DNA of 64,000 bases from Larimichthys crocea. Taxonomy: Eukaryota > Chordata > Actinopteri > Sciaenidae. Below the pieces are notes generated by a model. That model was not told where the DNA came from and did not search any database. It was given only the letters and a program-made list of their open reading frames with translations. The stretch lies in NCBI RefSeq assembly GCF_000972845.2, contig NC_040016.1, positions 11,366,701 to 11,430,700 of the forward strand. The letters run 5' to 3'. This document shows, piece by piece, positions 37,401 to 46,400 of this stretch; position 1 is the first letter of the stretch; the number at the start of each line of letters is the position of its first letter. The position numbers and the translations under genes are program-made.

Positions 37401-40400
37401 GCAGGAGTTTAACAAGTAATCTGCCCAATGTGAATCTACCAAATGTGAACCTCCAAATTCCCAAAGTACCAAATCTGCCAGTGCCAGTAGCAGGACTATC
37501 AGTTAACCTTCCACAAATGCCTAGCTTTTCTACCCCGTCATGGATGGCTGCTATATATGACTCTGAGTGTGTATTCAACTAGTTCACTTTAGAAATTTTA
37601 AGCAAGCAGAGACTGCCTTGGTATGAAGATGACCTCCACCAAAGATTGTTTTTTACAGCACAGCAAAATTTCTTATGTCTCTGACTCTAACTGGACATGA
37701 AATGTTACACGAAATCTAATTATACAAAGACCCATTTCAGTATGTTTTCTCATGTGTGAATAATTATGTCCATGTTCATGCCAAGAGCACTCTGAGAGGT
37801 GTTAGAGTAGATGGGGTTCTGCTTTTTCTAAAATGAGAGGCTGAAACGCTCTCATTTGTCTCAACATGCATGCTGTTGAGCTGAGGTGTGGAGATACAGG
37901 CCAAAACAAAACAAAAAAGAAAATACATATATTCATATTTTATATTGCAATGAGGCTGTTTGGGGATTTTACTGTGCAGAAAAAAAAGAAAAGAAAAAAA
38001 ACAGTATGTCCCCATTTGAGAAAACATTTGCAAGTCAAGATCTCCGTTCGACAAAAGATGTATCTCCTCAGAGTTGTTGCCCACAGACATTTGCTTTAGT
38101 GATTTTCTTAGCGTACTGTAGATCATTCATGGCCTTAGGTTCATCTCTGACCTTGGCCACCTGCTAGTAGTCTGATTGGGAGGGAAGATAACGGGAGGGA
38201 ATGGAGGTGATGGCACAGAGATAGTGGCCAGATGGCACTCAGACATTCCCGTCTCTGTTTTATCACCTCCCCTTCATGACTCCACATCTTTCCTGCAGCA
38301 CTTTCCCAATGAGCTCTACTCAGGCTGCCCTGAAAGGTCTGCATGGTTTGTCTGGTAATTCTTCCAGGGGCCCTACCAGCCTGGGGACATGGATGTTGAG
38401 AGAGGGCCTGTGATGAAGGGAAAACAATTTGGAAATATATATATGTATACTATATATATATTTTTTTTTTTGTGGAAACAAAAAATGCTACTTTTTACAC
38501 GCCCTCCCTCACTTCTCCATTCCCTACTCCTTTGTCTTGACACACTGTGATTAGCTGCTGTATCTGCAGTGACTTTACCTGCATGTGGCCACCTCACATC
38601 CCAGTCAATAATCATACTTTGCAGCATGGTTATTGATATGTTACAGTAAACCTTGCCCGCTTCTTTTCACCCATACACTGACTGTCCAAAAAAAAAAACA
38701 CGTGTTCAAACAGGAACTGAGACCAGTCAGTGTATGGTCGGAGTAAAACTTGACTGTGTTCAGGTGTGGAGGAGCATCATCCTCCTCTACACCTGCCACA
38801 ACAACCCGCCCCCAACACCACACACACCCCTCCTACCCCCTTTTCTCTCCAGCAGGGTGACCTTTGTCTTCTGACCTGTGTGTGTGTGTGTGTGTTTGTT
38901 TGGATCGATGGCAGTAATGGCTCCGGGACGTCGGAGGACCTCTTCTGGAAGCTGGACGCCCTCCAGACTTTTATCAGGGACCTGCACTGGCCTGAGGAGG
39001 AGTTTGCCAAACACCTCGAGAGTCGCATCAAGCTCATGTCGAGCAACATGATCGAGAACTGCGTCAAGCGGTGTGTTTGCGCATAAAGTGAAGACAGAAA
39101 CAGAAATACTTTCAGAGGCACCAAATGTTTGAGGATGAATGCTTTACTAAATATTTTATATCATAGTCCCTTTAAATATTGCACTTGTATTGCAGCACTA
39201 GGATGGCATTTGAGTCCAAGCTGACAAAGAGCAGCAAGTCCACAGATTTCCGCATTTCTCCAACATTATGCACCATGTTCAACGTGATGGTGGATGCCAA
39301 GGACCAGTCAGCTAAATTGTGTGCAATGGAGATGGGCCAAGAGGTAAAAACTTCACCTGGGACGGTGACTGCATGTTAAACAATGACAATTAGTTTTATG
39401 CTTGCAAGAAGAAGGAGAAAGTAAAGGATCCATTAAATTAATGTTTTGTTCTTCCCCACCTTTTTTCCCCCCTGCAGAAACAATCAGCTCAACAAATAGA
39501 TGAGCTGATTGAGGAAAGTGTGAAGGACATGATCCAGCTTCTGGTTGCAAAGGTGCGACTATTTATCAACTGTGACATTAAATGTATTACTTTGTCAACT
39601 GAGCAGAAGAAATAAACAGAACTGTTTATTACAAGTTGTGATTTTTTAGCCATCCGATTGCTCTCGGGATGGGAATGCAGGTCTGTCTGCGGGTCGGAGC
39701 ACCACTTTGGTTTAGACAGAAACATCTTAACAACTAGTTGATGAATTGGGCATTAAATGTTATTAAAGGATGATCCTCTGACATTTCCTGTAGCTTCACC
39801 AGTGAGGTCTGCATTTGTGCGTGTTGAGTGAAATATCTCAGCAACAAGAAAACACACATTCAAGCCCTCCTCAGGTTAAATTGTCACCTTACATATAGGT
39901 GGCCATCAGGTGGAAGTTCACATTTCTCTTTTGTTTTTCATGACCATGAGCCTCAGCTATACATTGTGTTTATTGCTAATCATCAAATGCTAAGCCAAAG
40001 ATGGGGAGCATGGTATAAACATTACACACGTGCTTTGCTGTTAACATTGCTGCAGACTCGTTTGATGAATCGCGTTCTTTCCCTCGTTTCTCAGTTTGTT
40101 GCCATTCTGGAGGGCGTGTTGGCCAAAATTTCCAGATATGACGAAGGCACTCTCTTCTCCTCATTCCTTTCATTCACGGTAAGATGAAGCTTCTTTTTAT
40201 TCGGCCTCTTTACTGTCTCATTTTCCTAATGGGCTGATTCTTGCTCGAATTGCTCAGTAATATTTAAGGCTGGTTATGAATCATCAATACTTTTTTTTAA
40301 GATATGGACCAAATCATGTCTGTAGAGTATTGTGTAGTGCATAAAGCTGGCATTAAATGACTCTTCAGATTTGTACTGTTCTTTACTTATTCTCTGATCA

Positions 40401-43400
40401 GACAGTTTTGTAGAATTGAAGTATTGTTAATAGTAAATTCAAAAAGATACTGAGTGATCTGAGCCTGTGTTTGACAACATGTTTCTGATTTCAGGTGAAA
40501 GCTGCCTCTAAATATGTGGATGTACCTGTAAGTGCATTAACTCTCTAGCTCTCCATGTGCTTATGATCCTGTGTGTTTTCCTTTTTACAGATACAGTTGA
40601 ACTAAACATGTTTTGTCAGTCTTTTTTTGCCTTTCTTGATTACAGTAGCTTGCCAATGTGTGTGTATTCCTCTCCCGAGCCTTGACCCTGTTCTGTTTCT
40701 GTTCAACAGAAACCTGGGATGGATGTGGCCGACGGCTATGTGACCTTTGTGCGCCACTCTCAGGATATGCTCCGTGATAAGGTCAATGAGGAGGTGTATA
40801 TAGAAAGGTTATTTGATGTAAGTAAGATGCCGTCTCCTCCTAACAAGAAGGGAGGGGCCTTCCTAAATGTGGCAAAACAACAGGGCAGAGAGGGATAAGT
40901 CCCATTTTGAGACCAGGAGATGTATTTTAACCTGGCAGAAGAGGCTTTTCTGATCCTCTACCCCTCTTGACTTTTCTCTCTCCCTCTTTCTGTCTCTCTT
41001 CTCTGAACTTTAGCTGCTGCCCTCTGCATTCTGGTGTACATTGCCACAGTGCTTTTGGGCCTTTGTGTATTAAAAAAAAGGAAACTTTTATTTACAAAGA
41101 GTCCATAAAAGCATCTTCAAAAAAAAAAAAAAAAAAGGATTATCTGAAGCAGTGCTCTCTGGAAAGAACAGAACTATCACACGCCAGCACACCAACTTCT
41201 ATGTTTTTAGCTCATCACTGTACTCTGTGCTTTCAGACACTTTCCACGTAAAACATGTCAGCCTCCTGAATAAATGACACTCAGCCCTGTTGGCCTCAGT
41301 CCACAGTGGAGCACCTGCACAGTTTCTGCGTGAACTGAAATTGCTGGGTGAAGGATGCACTGATGGATGGGCCAAGGTGACACAATGATGTCACACTCAG
41401 AGGCTGACATGTCGCATACCCTTGATCTGTCAGAGCAGTGGTTCCCAACCTAGAAGCCACAAGATAAATCTGAGGGGTTAAGAGATGATTCAGAGGACAG
41501 GAGAGAAGAAAAAAAATCATTACTGTTACACAGAATAATCATTTTTCTGACTTTTGTCAGCTTCTTTCTTGTGAAAGACTTCCAGTAGCCTGTCGCACCA
41601 GTTTGAATATAATAAGTCAACGCGGACTGCGACGTTGTTAGTTTCAAACTAAACTCCATACTTTTACGTTTAATTGCAACGTCTGAACTTGTATCACAAC
41701 TTAATTAAGGCAACCTTAACGAGAACATCGTAGCAGAGTGTGAATCACTGATGAACATGAGAAAGTAATGTGAAGTAGCATAATACAACTTGTATTTGTC
41801 GGTACCACGTAATTGATAATTGATAATAATATATATATTTTTCCATCGTGTCTGTTAAACTTACACAGTAATGCAAAACGCAAATATTTCTTCTGACTTC
41901 CTCTAAAATTAGCACCAGCTTCAGTTAATAAGGAGAGACATACACCTGCTCAGGAAAGGTGTAACTTTTCTCAACGTTCTTCTAACTTTAGAGCTGCAAC
42001 AATTACATCGATCGGCAGGAAATTAATTGGCAATTATTCTGATTAGCGATTAATCATTGTGTGAAAATGCTCTTTCTCGTCTAGTATCTTTAACATCTCA
42101 GGGGTCCCTTTGCAATTCTTATTTGTTCCGTTATGTGGGGACAATTAACACAGCTTGTCTGCACTGTGGTGAAGAATAGACTGATGTGTTACTTCGTAGC
42201 TGCTCGTGTTAGCAGTCTGGAGAAAGACAGAAGTAAAAAGAAGAGAAGTTTAAATAACGGCATGTCAGCCGCTGTTATATGGCATGGACTTTTGTCAAGA
42301 AATACTGAGTGGAATATTAATGTTATGAGAGAACAGGGTTGACCTCAACTTTCAGATGGTTTGTTTGAATTAAACAAGGGATGAGTTTTACGAAACGGGA
42401 TAGAGACTTTTTACAGTATAGACATAACGAAGAATCACTTATATGAGAAAGCAATTAGGAGATGCATCCACGTGTTCATGCATTCATGCAAACACACACA
42501 TACGCTTTACCTCCATGAAAGATTTCAGCCTCCTAAAGGCTAGAGGCCACCAACGAGCTCCAGGAGGAGCTGGTCTACCTAACATAACTAACTTCTATGG
42601 TGCAGATAGTAACGAAGTTATAGCACAACTGCTCCATCACATTCAAACTAAGCTGAACTGGTGCCACAGCCTGCAAGACTCTAAAATTAAACAGTTTGAG
42701 CAGGAAACACAGCTCTGGTTGAACAGCTCAAAGTCTCACAGTTAATGAATATACATCCTGGGTTGGGGGTTGTGACGTGACTATATGCCAAAAAAAGGTT
42801 GGGAACCAGGGCGTTAGAGGGTGAAGAGAGCACTGTCTTACAAAAACATAATCCTAAACGGGATACATTGACAGTAATGTGTCCTCCATGTGTAATTTGA
42901 ACGACACATAATGCTGTGATGTGTGTGCTTCATGTCATTCAGAAACTATTTGTACAGACCTGTGTCTCTACAGGTGTGTGACGGCTTTGTGTGTTTTTGA
43001 CAGATTCTCAGTTCTGTGAGGCAGTGACGTCAAGTTTTTCATGTCTGAGAGATACTCAGAAGTTTCCCTTTGGTTTTATAATTTTGTGTTGGCTGCGGAC
43101 ATGGGAGTCTTGAGCCAGATAAATATGATTTTCTTTATTTGTTGTTGTTGTTTTTTGGAGTGAGGAGTGATGCTGTTGTGAAGTGTGGGTCTGCTTTTTT
43201 GTCTTTGAGGTCCACATTGGCTCCCCCCCCACCCCCTTTGTCTCCTTCTGTGTTGTAGTGTGGAGTTTTTCCCCGTGTGTCCTCTGTGTGGCCCCAAAGT
43301 GCACCGAAATCCTACTCAGCACTGTCATGTTAAATTCTTCTGAAGATTTCTCAAGCTATGAATGTTTCAGTTTTAGCATTTAAACTTTTTTTTAATTCAA

Positions 43401-46400
43401 GGATATCAATGTTTTTCCTCTTTCATTTGAATGCATTCCCATCCATCCATTTGCATGCATGTGAAAAACGTTTCCTAGATGTTGCATAGGCTCTACTTTT
43501 ATCTCTCTTTCTTTCACTAATTAATTTCAAATCCTTTTTATCTCCTCTTTTCTGATTAACATCATTCCTGCTGCCTCCTCTATTGAAAAAAAAAAGTGGC
43601 ACTTATCTCTAGTGTTTTGTTGCGTTGTTTTATCACATTATGTTGGTTGGCATGATTTTAGAGTCAAATAATCTTCCTGTGTACATCTTCTAGCATGACC
43701 CTCCTCAGAGTTCTGCCTCATTTGCACATACAGCAGTCTTCCTTAGCACGTACTCTGCCACCCACCCACCTGCGAGGTCTGCATGCACTGCACGCTCAAC
43801 TCGACTGTGAAGTGGACAGGCATCTGCATATCCGGCCACAACTTCAAACCTTTCAACCATTCACCCTAATCTTTGTCAAACAAAACCTTAACAACCAAAC
43901 AAATGAAATCCTTCACACTTCTAATTCGGGCCTAAGAAACCTTTTCTGCGTTCCTGCCTACTCACATGTTTAAAGTTGACTTCTTTTCTTAAAAACGGAG
44001 GTATGACAACTGTTTCTATTAGATTTGGGTGCTGTTCTCTTGTAACTTTAAACGTATACAGTCTGGGAAACTACCACCCAAAGCAAAGTAGAGAAAAGGT
44101 ACAAGAAAATAGCACCGCTGCTCCCTGCCTGCTAACCATTTACTCACTCTCATTCTATTTTTCTTTTGCTAATGAACTCGTGTCAGAACTATAATTTTAA
44201 TTCCCCATACAGTAGCCGTTTTCTATCTACAGTGTAGGGTATTCAGATGCAGCTCGGCATTTCTAATTGAATAAATTATAAATAAAGCCTAAGTAACTGC
44301 CTTCAATAATTTATGGGCCGCACGGCTTTTACAAAATATTTACTTAGAGAACTTTTTTTTTTTAGTATCTCAAAGGGTAATTCAAGTTTGAGACAGATAA
44401 ATCTGTCAATGACTTCCCTCGGTTTCATTATTTTCTTCAAGTAGCAGTAGCATCGGTGCCCTGAGTATTTATTTACTACTATTGCTCTTTTCAGCTTTTG
44501 AGTGCTACAATATAAATACAGTTTGTGTGCGGATGTTAAACGTTGTAGTGTGTCTGTGTGTGTGTGTGTGTGTATGAGAAATATTTACAGAACAAATTTA
44601 AAATTTATCTTCACGGCTGGCTGCATAATTGTGTCGGACCGTTTTTTAATACTTAATTTATTAAATAATACTTACTAAATAACTAATTGAGTAAGTAATG
44701 CATGAGTTTAGGTAGGTAAGACTATGTTTAATACGTTTAATGGCCCTAAAATGTTTTCTCAATTAGCTGGTGCGTACATTAAGTAAGCAGTTTGACATTT
44801 TGGGAAATATTATTCTCTTTCTTGTCGAGAGTTAGGTGACGAGAGTGATACCGTTCTAATGAATGTCTGCTCAATGTGAAGCCTCACTCTGTCTGGTAAC
44901 AGACCAGCATTTCTAAAAGTCACTGATTAACACATTTTATTTCATTTCTTTGTTTTGTGGGTTTTAAGTTAAATTCAATCAAGTGTAAAAATTCAACGTT
45001 TTACAGGGTACTGGACTATTTCTAGGTCGGGTGCAGTAATTTCTGTCTTCCTTGGAGTTTACATGGATTACACAACAAAATATATATTTTTTAAAGATTT
45101 TTTTTTTTTTGCCTTTTATGCCTTTATTGATAGTACAGCTGAAGAGAGACAGGAAGCAGAGTGACACGCAGTAAATTAACCATCGATGCGGGATTCAAAC
45201 CGGGGCCAGCTGCAGTGAGGACTATAGCCTCCACACACGGGGCGGCCACTTAACCCACTATGCTACCGACCACCCCACACATCCAACAAAATATTGTGTT
45301 AATTAATCTGTTTTAGAGTTGCTGGCAGGCAGCTTTTGTTGCCTTTAGACAGAGCCAGCCTAGCTATGTTTTCTCCATTTTCCAGTCTTTATGCTAAGCT
45401 AACTGGCTGCCGGTGGTAGCTTTATATTTATCTTACAGACATGAGAGCGATCTCTCCGTCTAACTCTGCGAGAGAGCGAACAAACACACAGAAGCTGAAC
45501 TATTTCTTCAAACTTTTGGAGATTTCTGTCTGTGATGTTGTATCTGTGCTCTGCTCACTTGTTATAAGGGGACAGTCGGAAAAAAGGTGACATCACATAC
45601 TTCTGTGCACCAATCAGGATTCAGAAATATTGAAATTAAAATGTGATGATAGCTGTCAAAAGCTGATAAAACCACACCCATACGGTCAGATAAAGTAGTG
45701 TAGCTCAGATTTGAGTGTTAAATTCATCAATAAAAATACCAAACTTAACTTTAGATTGATTTATTTTAGACTTATTTAATCCTTTACATTTAACATAAAT
45801 TTTGATTTGAAATCAAGTTTTCAGGGGCTTTAAAAGCACTCAATAAAGACATGAGTTATTTTTTGTTTTCTTAAATTTGTGATGCATGTTAAAAAGAAAC
45901 AGTTGAAACAAGCTCACTATACAGTAGCTGATAAGATTTGTTTATTTTTAACAACATGTCTTCATTCTTACGTTAACGCAGCCCATTAACTTGCATTGAT
46001 CACTGATTCCGGCTCTTGAAATGCAAGAATGTGTGTCTGGTGAAGTGGGACGGAGGCTCGACATTAATCTTCACTAACTGGTGTTTATACTGTACACAGG
46101 GGTCAGATGAAATGTAGCCTCAGATCTGCTTGAGCAGCTAGGAGGTTTTTTTTATTGTGATGCTTGAATTCACACATGGGGGTGTTTGAACGTTAACGTC
46201 ATATTGTCATACGCCGTGCGTGTTAGTCGAAGTTGTTCACGTGCGTCTTGGAGGTTAGTTTTATGTCATGATGTCTTGAGTATGTGTGTGAGTGTGTGTT
46301 TTGCTGGAGAGCGTTGTGTTTATGTGTTTCAGCAATGGTACACTGCCACCATGAACCTGCTGGGGACCTGGCTCACTGAACGTATGGATCAGCAGCTCCA

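Larger units (their letters stand above)
40818..46332 (+). other. cadps intron E26-E27 (5.5 kb, transposon-rich)
   Basis: Contains the hAT-like element at 41436-42811, a dispersed repeat at 44787-45511 with a SINE inserted in it, and (TG)n at about 44553-44573. The remainder shows no gene. Confidence 0.65.

Noticed and set aside
41990..42060. ATTAAT-rich inverted motif considered as a replication origin
   Set aside because: It matches a common dispersed fish repeat and sits inside a transposon; no origin evidence.
45180..45270. tRNA-like A/B box motifs as a possible tRNA gene
   Set aside because: The acceptor stem does not close, and the element continues into an AATAAAGG tail with an A-run, so it is a SINE.
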